From Enchytraeus crypticus (lineage: Eukaryota > Annelida > Clitellata > Enchytraeida > Enchytraeidae), in contig CAJHZI010000191.1 in NCBI GenBank assembly GCA_905160935.1, positions 854,501 through 918,500 of the forward strand: a stretch of DNA of 64,000 nucleotides. The letters are read 5' to 3'. The notes under the pieces were generated by a model that made no database searches, had not been told where the DNA came from, and saw nothing but the letters and a program-made list of their open reading frames with translations. Shown here piece after piece: positions 1 to 11,889 of the stretch (the first letter of the stretch is position 1; the number at the start of each line of letters is the position of its first letter). Position numbers and translations under genes: made by a program.

Positions 1-465
1 AATCAGTCAATTAACCAGTTAACCTATAATTGTGTTGAATTTAATGAATTAATCACAAAAACAAAACAATCAATGAACAATTAAACGAATCTACACTTAG
101 GCTTTATTATATCCACTGAAATTAAGCATTAGCGGTGAAAAACTAAAACTAAAAAAAACTTAAACTTCCTAAGACTTCATATATTTTTCCTCGATTTGAC
201 TGAAAAAAGTTTATATAGAAATAAAGTTCAACAAAATAAATTTTAAAAAGGTATAGATTGTCCAATGCTCCATAATAATATTCAAACAAATAGGTATGTG
301 CTTAGAAATAAGTGCCAATACATTATATACACATTAAATTTTAGTTCAAATCATAGAAACCTCTCTTTCATTATATTCACTTTCAATTAAACGTACAGCA
401 AAAGTGAAAAGATTGTGTCAAATATTGGGGCTAGATTTAGCGTTCTCCGTTAGCTCGATTTAGCT
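1..465. other. AT-rich stretch, nothing recognised
   Basis: I see no coding exon, RNA gene or repeat that I can name here. The sequence is plain AT-rich DNA with short A and T runs. Confidence 0.5.
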
Positions 466-484
466 TAACTTCGTTCAATTGATG

Positions 485-548
485 GAACGAAGTTAAACTA
501 CGTCGCGCCTGGTTAGTACCATATGGGTGACCACCTTGGTTGACCTAG
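485..548 (+). repeat. 5S rRNA-like segment (pseudogene or 5S-derived SINE head)
   Basis: The stretch reads GAAGTTAAACTACGTCG, then CCTGGTTAGTACC, then ATGGGTGACCACC. This is the order and spacing of the box A / box C half of eukaryotic 5S rRNA (GGAAG.TAAGC..GTCG, CCTGGTTAGTAC, ATGGGAGACCGCC). Only the 3' half of a 5S molecule is recognisable. The segment just upstream (466-496) instead forms an inverted repeat, TAACTTCGTTC..GAACGAAGTTA. It is therefore a fragment, either a 5S pseudogene or the head of a 5S-derived SINE, and not a working 5S gene. Confidence 0.65.
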
Positions 549-1458
549 TTTTGACAGCTTTGAATGAAATAATCCCGAGGGTGTTGGAAATTTATTCTTA
601 AATCCGCACCGGCTACAATCGATGCGCCAGCCAATGGCAACGACTTCTAATAAGTACCGAAAATAACAAAAACGGCAACCAAGAAAGAAACTATGTAAAC
701 ACAGGCGGTTTTCATATACGACCAAAAATGATTGTAACGTTTTGTTAGGTTTTACTGAACAACCGTGAGTCACAATATCAAAGTCTACCAATAACTTGCT
801 CGTTAGTTAACGTTTCTACATTCTGCCTGCCGTTGATATGGGAAACTAAGTGACGGAAGGGATTGTGGAAGGTTTCAATCAAAGCTGGTAAAAGACTGGA
901 GCAGAGATGGATAAATGACCACGTGGCGATGGGAGAGAGGTGGAGACGCTATGGAACACTAATCAATGCCAGCTGAATGACGAATGACGACTGACCACGG
1001 TGGACGGACTTATCAAAGATATTAATGCTGGACTGACGCGTGCCCGCCACATTCGAAACTAAATTAATGACAGACGCCATATTCATAATTTTGAAGTAGT
1101 TTTGCTGCATAAAGACTGCATAGGTGAAGTATATTCAGAATTTTAGAATGGTTCACATGGAAAACAAGTCCAGCCGATTAGAGAACATTTATCTGAAAAC
1201 ACTTCTCCATTGGCCGCAGATGGCTCGTAGTAGTTGACTGCTGCTGAAAATAGCGAAGACAATCAGGGACAGGACATTGGAATATGATAATATCGGTCCT
1301 GGTAATGTAACGGACAATTCTGATTTTGCCGGTTTGTTAAATCCAATTCTCTACAACGTGATTTAATTAAGACTTATGAAGCGATAACGTGACGTTCTAA
1401 ATATGTATCATTTGTACTCGTTCTGATATATCAGATACAGTACGTATATGGCTTAAAG
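549..1458. other. no recognised feature
   Basis: No exon or known repeat family was found here. Purine-rich text near 870-1010 resembles decayed retroposon sequence, but I could not assign it. Confidence 0.4.
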
Positions 1459-1681
1459 ATGGCCGCTTTATCCAGTCTCTACAGTAATCTCCGTTTCTTC
1501 GTCAATTTTTCTCCTGTCCTTCATCGATTTCATCATGTCAGAAGCAGTTCAGCGCAACAAAGGTTAAAGAATGAAAGCCGACCCGTTTATCAATGGAGCT
1601 CGAGACCGCCGAAGATAAAATATACCAAATTCAAAATACCTCCAGAGAGTTCTTCCGAAATAAATTTTGTTTTCGTCCAAA
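1459..1681 (+). CDS. candidate first exon, possible mitochondrial presequence
   Basis: An ORF opens with ATG in a good initiation context (AAAGATGGCC). Its N-terminus is rich in Arg, Ser and Phe and lacks acidic residues for about 35 residues, as in a mitochondrial targeting peptide. A possible splice donor (A|GTAAAC) lies at 1682 just before the ORF stops. I recognise no family. No following exon was identified, so this may be chance. Expression data would be needed to make it a gene. Confidence 0.25.
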
Positions 1682-1713
1682 GTAAACTATTGCGTATTAG
1701 CTTACAATTGTAG

Positions 1714-2880
1714 TCGTTATATTTTTATTATATACAAAGATAAATACAATTATATATAGGGAGAAAATGATAGTATGTCGCTTAAGAATTAAAATTGTTT
1801 CTAATATTCTGCTAATAATGTGTTGATAGGGGATAGACTGGTAATATGGTTTGGAAAAGAGAGGACTGGAGAAGATCTATATGTATCCCTACACTAGTTA
1901 AACTGGATATATGGGAAGATGATGCCGATGTTCTGCTAAAAAGTAGTATCAACTTACACTTTCGAAATATTCCTATTCACTACGTGCTTTATCTGTCTCT
2001 AAAGAGCATATATACGCCCACCAGTAGTATAATTTCATGTGGAGGGCCATGTCTTCTAACACAAAGTATGCGCCTACATGAGAGGATCAAGTTATTTCGA
2101 CAATTTTTCATAATGTTCAGGATAATTGGCCGATTTTAAAACTAAAATCTGCACTTACACGTAAATTTGTATTTAATTAGATTCTAGTTATGATCAACTC
2201 AAATCTATGCTAGGATTTAAAAAATGTAAGATGAAGCAAAAAACTCTCACCACAACTCAATGATTTCAAAGCTTTTTGCTGCTGATTTGAGAGGAATGAC
2301 TCTATAACGCTATCTCAGATAATTATTTCCTATCTTTCCTCTTCATTAAGCTCTGAATTGGTTATGGTTGTACTAAAGGTATGCCTTGTTGTTGATAGAC
2401 CCTATGTACTGTTTGCATTGTGTTAAACTTCTTATGGTTTTTTCGTTATGTTGAAAGATAAACGAATGCCTTAGCATGATACATTCAAGTTAGCATTAAA
2501 TGGTTCGTGCAGAAAACCATTGAAGAGAATTGTTTTGAAAATATTTATTTGGTAAAAGAAAATCACGATTATTGCTCTGCATTTCATGCCTTTATGATTA
2601 GCAAGTATTCCTTGCACATATATTGGCATATAGAAGAGCATCACTTTGCACATAATGTTTTAAAATGTTAATTGGACGCGAGGAGTAAATGCCCTAAACC
2701 CTGAGGCCACTTTAGTAAACGCGATAATGTGCGTCCGCACCCATGCTATCAGTTACGGTAGTAAAACATAAAGATTAAAAATTGCAACTACAAGAAAGTA
2801 ACCTAGTTACTTTATATGAAAAATTAATACACATATACCCAGAATATATTTGTCAGTGATTTGGTGTTGATGCTGAAATA
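1714..2880. other. no recognised feature
   Basis: There are short open frames but no splice-compatible or family-like coding sequence. I see nothing I can name. Confidence 0.4.

Positions 2881-2884
<4 letters not shown>

Positions 2885-2924
<40 letters not shown>
2885..2924. repeat. (AT)n microsatellite
   Basis: Uninterrupted alternating A and T for about 40 bases. Confidence 0.95.
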
Positions 2925-2927
<3 letters not shown>

Positions 2928-3056
2928 GTTCCGTTTTGAAAGAAGTACCATATTTTCCTTCACATAATCATTTCCTTTTAGTTTTCAAGCATTTTCTTGA
3001 ATGAGTCTATGATAATATACGCATTTATAGTCTTCAAGAGACTTAGGACTAGGTAC

Positions 3057-3195
3057 AATTAGTGGCGAAGTCGGTAAGATACTCGACTACGGATTTGCGG
3101 GGTTCAAATCCTGGGCTAGCCCGTCACTGACATCGCTTTTCGAGTGAACAAACGGACGCTAACCTTAGCTTTATCAGCTTTTACAATTAGCGGAA
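3057..3195 (+). mobile_element. SINE1 copy (tRNA-derived)
   Basis: The head carries an A-box match (TGGCGAAGTCGG) and a B-box match (GGTTCAAATCC) about 38 nt apart, the internal RNA polymerase III promoter of a tRNA. The body contains CACTGACATCGCT..AGTGA and the tail GACGCTAACCTTAGCTTTA. At least eight other copies or fragments of this family occur in the window. This copy has one extra T in the 3' hairpin loop. Confidence 0.85.
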
Positions 3196-4228
3196 ATATT
3201 TGTACTGAATATTGACACTCATGAGGGTTTAGGGTTTAAAATAGTACTCTACAAACAGGCCACTGTAATTAGACCTATATATTTTTAGCTATTTTCTATG
3301 ACATGACTTAATCAGTGTGTAACGTGAGATGGCGACGAGCTGGACTGAAGTGCACCCTAGGAGGGACGTTGTATAATGAGCTGATTCTTTTGCCGCAGAA
3401 CTCAAATGTCGAAGAGATTGTAAAGTGGCTGCTGTCAGAGTATTAGTCTACAGGACTGCTGAACGTTAGCTAAGTTTGAAGCCGGATAGGAGTTGCTTTT
3501 TTTGCAATTATAAATTTCTAACTTGAAGAAATAATAAGATTGGGTGATTAGAAAGTAAAGGTGATGCTTATTAGATTGTGTCAAGTAAATAAAATCACGA
3601 ATTAAAATATATTGAATATTTTAAAGCTCAAGTCATTCTTGGAAAGCATTTTTTTTAATTAAAAATTAATAGTGATAGAAGCTATTTGAAGACAATTGAG
3701 AAAAAATTCTTAATTGATCAGTGTTTACTTAGAGATTATTAGTGATTACATAGATTATAGTGACAAAAGAGTGTGCGGTTAAGTTTACTTTAGACAGGTG
3801 GCGATTATGCAAGGGGAACTGCTGAGAGAAGCGATGGGAAAACACTTCAGAGTTCATTTGATTTTTCTCAAACTAAAATCCATCAAAATTTAAATAAAGG
3901 CATGTAACTTATTTTGGAATAAACTTAATAAGAAATTGGGTGCCTCTTAAAAATCGCACATGAATTCTATATGAATGATTACGAATATATATTTTTGGCC
4001 TGTACCATGGTGAAGAAGACGAGCGAGATAGAGAGAAGATTCTATGCCCGGTTAATGAAATATCTTTGAATCTGAGAGAAAACCTGAACCGTATCTCATC
4101 TCAAACTGTCCATCTCGACATTGAAGTGACGTAACGAGAATTACTCTCCTATTCGGCTGGAATTTCTGTAAATCGATCGCTGGTCGAGAAATTCGAAGCA
4201 TTCGAGTGTCGTTCTCTGTGATTCAAAT
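3196..4228. other. no recognised feature
   Basis: I see AT-rich intergenic sequence with no family-like coding potential. Confidence 0.4.
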
Positions 4229-4444
4229 ATGGCTTCACTCCCGAGCGAATGCGATTCGCCAGAAATTCAGAGACTACGTTTACGTCTAAAAATCATAATC
4301 AATGGATCATTTTACAAGTACTTAAGCTCTTCTATTTTAAAAGTTATATTTAGATTGATAGGCACTCTTTTTTATTCTCCTGGAACTCTTCTGAAATCCG
4401 TTCTCTTTTCACTTCGATTATTCATCATAAACTCATTTTTTTAA
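4229..4444 (+). CDS. weak candidate ORF, possible first exon
   Basis: The first 19 residues, starting MASLPSECDSPEIQRLR, look more protein-like than the rest, and the region before the ATG is less AT-rich than its surroundings. The C-terminal half is hydrophobic, low-complexity text. I recognise no family and see no strong splice donor. It is listed only because the sequence composition changes here. Confidence 0.12.
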   Translation: MASLPSECDSPEIQRLRLRLKIIINGSFYKYLSSSILKVIFRLIGTLFYSPGTLLKSVLFSLRLFIINSFF

Positions 4445-4519
4445 ATAAATGCTAAAGCTCAGTCTAAGGTCAATTTCCTGTCTTGAGGTATTTCACTGGA
4501 TTGATAGCTTATGTAGTTA

Positions 4520-4600
4520 TGTAATTGACGTCCCTGACTTTGCCATATGGCGAGGAACCGAACGTTATATTCTTATTGATTGATTGATGTCGCTCACATA
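4520..4600 (+). mobile_element. Retroposon 3' end, family F5
   Basis: Reads GACGTCCCTGACT, a hairpin TTGCC ATAT GGCGA, then GGAACCGAACG and a (TTGA/ATTG)n tail. It matches reversed copies near 14.0, 18.2 and 41.9 kb, so it is a 5'-truncated copy of the same short family. Confidence 0.75.
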
Positions 4601-5019
4601 GATTTATGTAACTTATGTAGATTTATGGCTTTTATAGTGGGTCGCGGACCAGACACTTTTCGCTATTCATAGGCGTTAGCTATAAATTCTGTCTAATTTA
4701 TTATCGAGCGGCTAACGTCTATTTCATCTCTTCTGATTATTTTCCAAATCGATCTAAGTGAAACGGTGTAGAGAACATATATGTAATTAATTATAGGTCC
4801 TACAATTTACAATACCTGAGCCAAACCAGCAATTTTTAAAGAAAAACTATTAACGCCTTGTTTTATAATAGAAAAATATTATTTGTAGATCTTACGTTGC
4901 GCAACTTCCGTATTAGCAAAAAAAATATATCGAGAAAGTCTAGTTCACTGTAGAATGAAAGAAATGATGAAACAATACTAAAGAACGGAACCTCTGCATG
5001 GTCAGCTCCTATGTATATC

Positions 5020-5125
5020 ACTCTTACCATTAGCTGAGGACGCTGCAAATGATGTCTGCTTCTTCTTCTTCTAGTGGACTGCCTAACGGCAGGTCCATGA
5101 CATATAACTCTTCCAACCAATTCTA
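5020..5125 (-). mobile_element. LINE-A-type 3' end fragment
   Basis: On the minus strand the segment ends GGACCTGCCGTTAGGCAGTC followed by an (AGA)n tail. It has the same 3' hairpin (CTGCC 4-nt loop GGCAG) as the LINE at 9.0-10.6 kb, with a changed loop. Only the extreme 3' end is present. Confidence 0.65.
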
Positions 5126-6164
5126 TTCTGCAGACTTCCTCTATGTATGAATTTCTTATCAGATCAGATGCCTGCTATAAGTTCTAAATGTCTAAATTAC
5201 AATTTAAAGTGCCAACTACATGAATATACATGTACTATGTAATTTCATCTTGTTTATTTTAGAAATGGACCAACCGTAAACTTCTCATATTATGAAAATC
5301 GATTCAGTAAAATCTGAGGAAGGAAATGAGAACCACGCCTGACGGCATAAGGTTTTTCAAAGCCAAAGGCTACACTGTAATAAAAGTTTATGAATGGATT
5401 AACTTATTGATCGACAGATTGCTCCTATTGATGACGAGCTGTCAGTAGGAATACATATCCTGGAGCTGCTACTTGTTAGAACACAAAAGACAATAGATTT
5501 TAAAATATTATAATATCACTATAATGAGGATTATGCTACGTGGTTATTAAGGATATACATTTTTCTCAAAGTTTATTACCACGCTCCCTGTTTCGCACTT
5601 CATCGACCAAAACTTGGATTCTCCATAAGATAAGCAAAGCCTTTATCATAACAAAATTAAGAGCGTAGCTATAAAAAGTATTTTCTGAGATGGCTTTCCA
5701 TAACTTCAATTTCTGCTTATACAGTTGCCCAAGTGAGGACACTAATAGTTTTCAGCTAAGGCTGGGCCAGTTTAATATCGGAGCACCCGAAATTAATATG
5801 AGAAATTTCAGAAAAAAAGAGAAAAATAATCTCCCGAGTTAAAATTCGACTCTGGACCGGTAAGTAGGAGGCTGGTATGATTGGGGAAGGGGTGTGAGTG
5901 GGGAAGGGATGCAGTGGACTTTGTTCATCCTCAAACTGAACGCAGTTGATGGTCTGTACGTATGAGATAAGAAATCGATGGCATCGTGAACTACTGCACA
6001 GAAGCGAGAGTTAGTGACGCTAATTCGCTGTCTACTTGTCGGTCGCAATGTTACGCTCCTCCCTACTCCAGCAGTCAAAGATTTCTTTCAAAAGTTTTAC
6101 AGGAAAATAAACACGCAGACTATTTTTTAAACACTATGTAGCTGGATAAAGATTAAATCTGGAA
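5126..6164. other. no recognised feature
   Basis: No exon, tRNA-like head or recurring family was recognised here. Confidence 0.4.
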
Positions 6165-6292
6165 AAGCTAAGGTTAATGTCAGTTTCATCACTCGAAAGC
6201 GTTATCAGTGACGGGCGAGCCCAGGATTTGAACCCCGCACATACTGATCCGCGGTCGAGTATCTTACCGACATCGCCACTGGTTCAAGATAA
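6165..6292 (-). mobile_element. SINE1 copy (tRNA-derived)
   Basis: This is a reverse-oriented copy with the B-box-like GGTTCAAATCC equivalent, the A-box region (CCAGTGGCGATGTCGG on the minus strand) and the hairpin CGCT TTCG AGTG. The stem has drifted to AACGCT..AGTGAT. Confidence 0.85.
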
Positions 6293-7764
6293 CATAAATA
6301 AAAGCCTAGAACGTTACAAAGGTTCGAGCACAAGGATTAAAAATCCCGGTAAACACCTTTTCAATTTCAACTTAAAACTTTGCCGATATTATTTTGACAA
6401 GTTTCTGAAAAGTACCAAAGCTTACGCAATAATATATTATTTGAAACAACCTTGAAAATTATGGGAATAAATCATTAACAGTACGCGGAGTCTCAAAGTG
6501 TGGAGTTAACTTTCACATTTTCTAAGACTATGTGATTCAATAAATAGCTTAAAAAGGTATCTAATTTAAAAAACTCATCTTTTTGCACGAATCTTCCCTG
6601 CAAATTCTAAGTTCAGATTAGTTTTAAATATCTCTCAGATTGCGTATGTCACTAGCTGTATTTTTGTATGAATTTTGTTTCTTTATGATGCTTTGTGATG
6701 GTCATTGTGTGCATTTTAATGTATTTTGCCTTTTTGAGTAATTTTGTAAAGTCTAGAGGTGTCTTAGCATCTTAGAAACTCAACTGAACAGCTAACATGA
6801 AACAATATCTTTTTCAACGAAGTAAGTGACTGAATTTGTAAAGTTGTACTAAGCTCGAAAATTCAATTTATTTACAGTTTGCTTGCCTTATTTAATAATA
6901 TTTTTGAAGTACTGGAAACAATAAATGACTTCATTCGAACAATAAATGTTTCTGAATTTCAAGAACATTTCGAGAGATTTTGCATTTAGCAACATACATT
7001 AAACGGTAATTAAGTAATAACTAATGAAGGCATTGTAAAATAACTCCAGAAGCCATGCAAGTTAACTGCTAATATGTGTTTCGCACAGACTCATAGAAAA
7101 TATTATTAAAGCTTTTCTGATTGAATCCAGCTGGTGATCTACGAAGTGCTACTTCGAAGCAAATATCAGACTATGAGTATAAACATACAATACACCTCCG
7201 ACTTTTTTCCTTTTATGGAATAGTAAAGAAATCGAGATAACATTAAGACCAGTATCTCTTCTGTTTCATTGCTCTCTTTACTCAGGCAATGCTTTCGATC
7301 CATCAGTCATCGTTGTTTCCGGTAACTCCGTCATGATGATAAGACAGTCAGTCCTGATCTGCTGCCAATCCTCAATGCCTTCCAAATCACTGAACCGCTC
7401 CAGTCTGAAGCTTATTTATTAGACTCAATTATCATAGATACCTCTTGGTTAAAAATCAGAATGTAACTTGCTATTAAAGAGCAATATAGTGTTATGATTG
7501 ATTTCATTTTGCGAAATGAGACGAGAGTATATTTGACTTCAAGGCAAGATTATGATTATACATGTATATGTGAAGTATCAGTTTAATGTACTAAGACTTA
7601 GATAGTGTTCTAAAGTAGATATTGGGCTATAAATTTGAAATTAGCTGAAAAGTTTTTATAATAAATATTTAGGTCTAAAATATATAATTCAGATATCACT
7701 TTTAACCGTCTACGCAGAAACGGCCATTAAAATATAAATACAGTAGATATCAGAGGAAATGCCG
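6293..7764. other. no recognised feature
   Basis: This is AT-rich text. I saw no exon or shared repeat. Confidence 0.4.
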
Positions 7765-7890
7765 CAGAAGTATATACAATATCTATGTTGTTTGATAACG
7801 AATCAGTAGGTGCAGGGTTCCGACCAATTGCTTGATCTCCCGTCACTGACATACTATCGAGCAGGAAACTGAACGCCGTAGCTTTAAAGT
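7765..7890 (+). mobile_element. SINE1 copy, degenerate
   Basis: The B-box is decayed (GGTTCCGACC), and the CCCGTCACTGACAT and GGAAACTGAACGCC segments are still readable. This is an older copy of the same tRNA-SINE. Confidence 0.65.
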
Positions 7891-8520
7891 GTATTTTTGA
7901 TAAGTACATATATCAGTATACATGTTATTTATTTTGTCTTTTAATTTTTGCGTATAATTCTTAAGAGAACTGATAACTAGAAAGTCAACTAGATAGGAAA
8001 TTCACTGTCCATTGGTGGCCTAGTGTTTGATTAAGTGTGCATATGCTTGTGCGTATTATTGCTCTGTGTACATTCTGTACGTTTGTGTTATACCAATTGT
8101 TGATGTTGCTGGTGTCGTCGAAATAAACATATCTCTCTAAAGTACTTATTACTAATATGTATGTCAGATTAACCGACTTTACTGATTTCAGTAATTAACT
8201 AAATAATAAAAATATTTGAAGCTCAGCGATAATTGAAAAGTTAATTTAACTTCAAGTCATATCCAACAGCATGATAAATTGGAGGGATTTACATTAACTG
8301 CTATTAAATGCTCCTAAATTTTGGCTACTTTTTTCTAAATGACAGGTTAATATAAATTACTTCTGAGTATATATTGACGTAAAAAATCAGAAAATGCTAC
8401 AGTTCAAAAGTTTATTCTTCCTAGATTCACTTCCCTCCTATGTGATTCCTTCGTGATCATTTTACAAATAAAGGGTCTGCTGCACTGACTTTTCTATTAA
8501 CATTTTCGTTCCTCTTTCCT
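7891..8520. other. no recognised feature
   Basis: I see nothing I can assign. Confidence 0.4.
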
Positions 8521-8527
8521 ACCTCGA

Positions 8528-8555
8528 CCCCTCCCTCGCCCTCCCTCGCCCTCCC
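8528..8555 (-). other. G-quadruplex-capable G-runs
   Basis: The plus strand is a run of CCC tracts separated by 1-3 nt. The minus strand therefore reads GGGAGGGCGAGGGAGGG and continues, meeting the G3N1-7 quadruplex rule. It lies in a local C-rich island (8520-8590) inside AT-rich DNA. Confidence 0.7.
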
Positions 8556-9007
8556 ACGCTCTCTCACGCCCTCCTTCCCCTCCCGGGGTGGGAGACTTAC
8601 AATTCGGGCAGTGATTGTTAAACGTCACATGAGCCTTGTTTTGCAAAGCTTTCAAATTCTCAAACGTCCCACCTCTCGTCGTCCACCCTGTTTACTCTAG
8701 TGTCCACTAATTCAGTCTGCAGTCTGAATATCACGATCAGGCGGAACCTGAGCGGAAGGACAATGCTAATAACTTTTTCTGCAATGTTTGCCAGCCAAAC
8801 AGTCGTAATAAAAATCTGGAAGGGTTTGTCAGCTTCTAGACTCTTCCAGTTTTTCCAGCAGTTATTTCTCTGGCAGACTTGTAGAACTATATGTAGGACT
8901 AGATGTTTTTGTCGTGAAGTATCGAAATTGACACCACTCGAAAACTGAATATGTTGCTAAATTGGACCTCACTGAATGGGAGAATATTCTCTCTCTTAGT
9001 GCACTGC

Positions 9008-9550
9008 CTACTGGCAGGTCCATGGTACATAACGCCTCCACTTTTCTCTGTCTTCCGCTTTCCTCTTCATTTCCACATATGAGTGGGTCTTTAAATCATC
9101 TAACATACCTAATCTCAGCCTGCCCCTGCCTCTTTTTCCTTCCATTCTACCTCCTATGACCTCTTTCAATAGTCCTTCCCCCCTTAGAATGTGTCCTATC
9201 CATCTCTTCTTCCTATTTCTTAATACATTTATCAACTGTCTATCTGTGCCAACTCTCTCCAGGACTTCCTCATTTGTAATCCTTTGAGTCCAGCTAATCC
9301 TCTCCATTCTTTTCCAAATCCACATTTCCAACGCCTCCAGTTTCCTAATATCTTCCTTCCTTAAGGTCCATGTTTCATATCCATACAATAGCGTGGTCCA
9401 AACCAAAGTTTTCACTATCTTTCTCTTTGTGTCTTTCTTTAGACATTTTTTAAATAGTTCTTTTCTACTACCAAAGGCCGCTTTTGCTTGTGCAATCCTA
9501 CTGCATATTTCCGTCTCAAATTTCCCATCATCGGTTATAGTATGACCCAA
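9008..9550 (-). pseudogene. LINE-A C-terminal domain
   Basis: About 180 residues with LYGYETWTLRKEDIRKLEA, EMWIWKRMERISW, NRKKRWIGHILRGEGLLKEV and GRMEGKRGRGR. This is the conserved C-terminal region of invertebrate endonuclease-reverse transcriptase elements. It ends ..YVPWTCQ only about 20 bases before the 3' hairpin, so coding sequence and 3' recognition structure nearly touch. It is separated from the RT-core frame by a frame change near 9.55-9.59 kb, so the protein is broken. Confidence 0.8.
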
Positions 9551-9588
9551 ATATTTGAAACTCCTTACCTGTTCTAATTTCGTACCAT

Positions 9589-10101
9589 TTATTGTGATAT
9601 TAACTTCACCTTTATTATAATATTGGACACTCTCATAACCTTGGTCTTTTTTATATTAATCTTCATGCCAAATCTTATGGCCGTATCGTTCAGCCTATCC
9701 ATTATCTTCTGCAATCCAATCTCGCTGCCCGCTACCATTCCTTGGTCATCTGCAAATCGTACATCTTGTAACAAATTCCCTCCTACTTTTATTCCTTCTT
9801 CCAAGTCTTCCATGGCTTCCTCCATCATTGCCTCAGCGTAAATGTTAAACAGCAGCGGCGAAATGCTACAACCTTGTCTTACTCCACGTCCTATTTCACC
9901 TTCTTCTGAGTATTCTTGTTGGACTTTGATTACTGCTCTTTGATTCATGTACAAGTTCAAAATTAGTCTTCTATCTCTCCAGTCAGTTGCTATTCTTTTT
10001 AAGATATTTATCATTGCATTGGCATTGGCTTTTTTGGGAATTGAAATCACCACTGACTTGGTAAAGTCGTCTGGCCAAATACCTGTATTGTACACTTCCA
10101 T
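9589..10101 (-). pseudogene. LINE-A reverse transcriptase core, internally deleted
   Basis: The frame contains RGVRQGCSISPLLFNIYAE (RT motif B region) and VRFADDQGMVA (motif C, FADD). It runs directly from ISIPKKANANA into MINILKRIATDWRDRRL. In related proteins about 90 residues lie between those blocks, including the 'RTISLI' block and motif A with the first catalytic Asp (IDYEKAFD). That part is missing here without a frame change. The short repeat GCCAATGCCAATGC at the joint suggests a slippage or microhomology deletion. Confidence 0.8.
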
Positions 10102-10385
10102 ACCTCCATTAACTTTCTGATTTTTTCTCCTTCCAACATTTTCAAGAATTCTGCTGGGATTTCATCTATTCCTGCTGCCTTCCCCTTCTTCATACTGTTA
10201 ATTGCAGAATAAATTTCCTCCTTCATTAAACCGGGGCCCCTTTTATCGTCTTCTATGATATTTTCTTCTATTTTAAAATCCTCTTGCACTGGTTTCCCAG
10301 CCTTATCATACAATTCCTCTACATATTCTCTCCATCTTTCTTTTACTTCTTCCAGCTCTGTCTTCAATTCCCCATCTTTACCCAT
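10047..10385 (-). pseudogene. LINE-A region upstream of RT
   Basis: Contains WREYVEELYDKAGKP, INSMKKGKAAGIDEIPAEFLK and MEVWKCTIQV, the linker and N-terminal RT region of such elements. It overlaps the next frame by about 55 bases, which marks a frameshift. The endonuclease domain that should precede it is absent, so the copy is 5'-truncated. Confidence 0.75.
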
Positions 10386-10548
10386 TATACTAATGTTCTT
10401 TGCATCTCCTTTCTTTTTCTTATCGGTTCTTGTTAATATCCTGACTTCCTGGTATAATAGATCCGACCTCCCTCTTCTATCATATTCTGCTAAATCATCA
10501 CACTTTTCACTCTACCAATGACCTTTTTTTAAATCTTCTACTACTACT

Positions 10549-10884
10549 TCTAAGTAATGGCACGAGAGAATATTATTAATCCTAAATTCAAGTAGTAAGA
10601 ACGCATATTTTAGAAAAACTAGTGAAGAAAACGGCATTTCAGCCAAGTGCGATGCCAGCTGAAAAGTTACAAGTGCAACAAATAGCTTGCTAATGTAAGT
10701 AACTCAAATTATTGAGAGCTGCATTAAAGTATCAAGAAAGACAGAATTCAATTTGCGCATTTATACTTGTATAAATGAAATAAAAATAGCAAAAGAAATT
10801 TTTTACCAAATATAAACAAATGGCATAATAAAATTGAAAAGTTTAACTATATGCAAACTTGTGTAACTTCTAAGTAATAGCACG
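10549..10884. repeat. short direct repeat pair
   Basis: CTTCTAAGTAATGGCACGA at 10549 recurs as CTTCTAAGTAATAGCACGA at 10866. The intervening 300 bases show nothing else recognisable. The first copy abuts the LINE-A 5' junction. Confidence 0.6.
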
Positions 10885-11209
10885 AAGCGCATTTATTTAT
10901 ATAATAGTTCTAAATGTAAGTATTTGTATAATAATATATAATACTATAATTATCCCTTACCCCTTCATCTTCTGAGAATGACGTATCAGCGGAAACATTG
11001 TTGTCGATATCGGCCAGCAGCTTCTCCTGAAAATAGAGGTATATGTAAAAATAAAAAGACTGAGAAAAACAGAAAAAAGTAGAACAAACTGAGTGCAATT
11101 TTCAGAACATGACGTTGGAACGATCGCTAGAGCATATTATCTCACTGTATTTGTCATTTCAGTTTCATATGACATTGAGAAGATGGATGTCACTAAAGGC
11201 TACATCTGG

Positions 11210-11640
11210 AAATAACAATAATAATAATAATAATAATTATTATTATTATTATTATGATAATAATAATAATAGTAATAATATTGATAATAATAATTAATAT
11301 AATAATGTATTGTTAATAATAATTACAATAATTGTACCAAATTTAACAATAATAAAAAGAGTAATAATACCAATGACAGTAATAATCATCCTAACTATTA
11401 TTACTATTATTTCTTTTATCATTTAATAATGATGATGATGACGATAATAATAATAACAATAATAACCATCATCATCATTGTCATCGTCATCTACATCTTC
11501 ATCGTCATCATCATTGTCATCTTCATCGTCATCGTCATCGTTATCACCATCACCACCACCACCATCATCATCATCATCACAATCATTATCATCTTCAGCT
11601 TCATCATCATCATCATCATCTTCCTTTAAATCCCAGTTTA
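11210..11640. repeat. ATT/ATC trinucleotide field
   Basis: Long runs of AAT/ATT, then ATG/ATC and CAC. At the right end it abuts CCCAGTTTATCTAGGGTCGGG, which is a retroposon 3' end also seen at 14.2 kb. The run is thus probably an expanded LINE/SINE tail. Confidence 0.85.
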
Positions 11641-11889
11641 TCTAGGGTCGGGTAAAACAAATAAAACCGGGAGTTGCAATAGAAAAAATAAATACTTAAA
11701 CATTTCGCATTTTAATCACAGAGCACACCGGCTATAGTTAGACACTTCATTTCGTTGGCAAAGGCTGATAATGGCCTTTTAAAGCTTCATAACTGTTTGC
11801 TTCTGCAGCTCTTTTAAACTAGAAGATATAGAGTAGCTGGGATTCAATTCAGCATGTTCCTTGCTTGAATAGTTTTAAACAATTATAAT

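Larger units (their letters stand above)
8989..10565 (-). mobile_element. LINE-A, 5'-truncated non-LTR retrotransposon
   Basis: The minus strand encodes the C-terminal half of an endonuclease-reverse transcriptase polyprotein, then a 3' UTR ending in the hairpin CTGCC AGTA GGCAG and an (AGAG)n tail at about 8990. The 9-bp word GAGAATATT occurs at both ends (8980-8988 and 10566-10574) and may be the target-site duplication. The family resembles the RTE/L1-like 'endonuclease-reverse transcriptase' proteins common in invertebrates. I do not assign a clade. Confidence 0.85.

Noticed and set aside
1846-2139. 97-residue ORF
   Set aside because: There is no recognisable motif, splice border or composition signal.
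3063-3125. Functional tRNA gene
   Set aside because: A- and B-boxes are present, but there is no proper anticodon arm or full acceptor stem, and the same sequence recurs as SINE1.
11429-11629. ORF of Ile/Met/Val repeats that could be read as a membrane protein
   Set aside because: It is a translation of ATT/ATC trinucleotide repeats with no start context or conserved residues.
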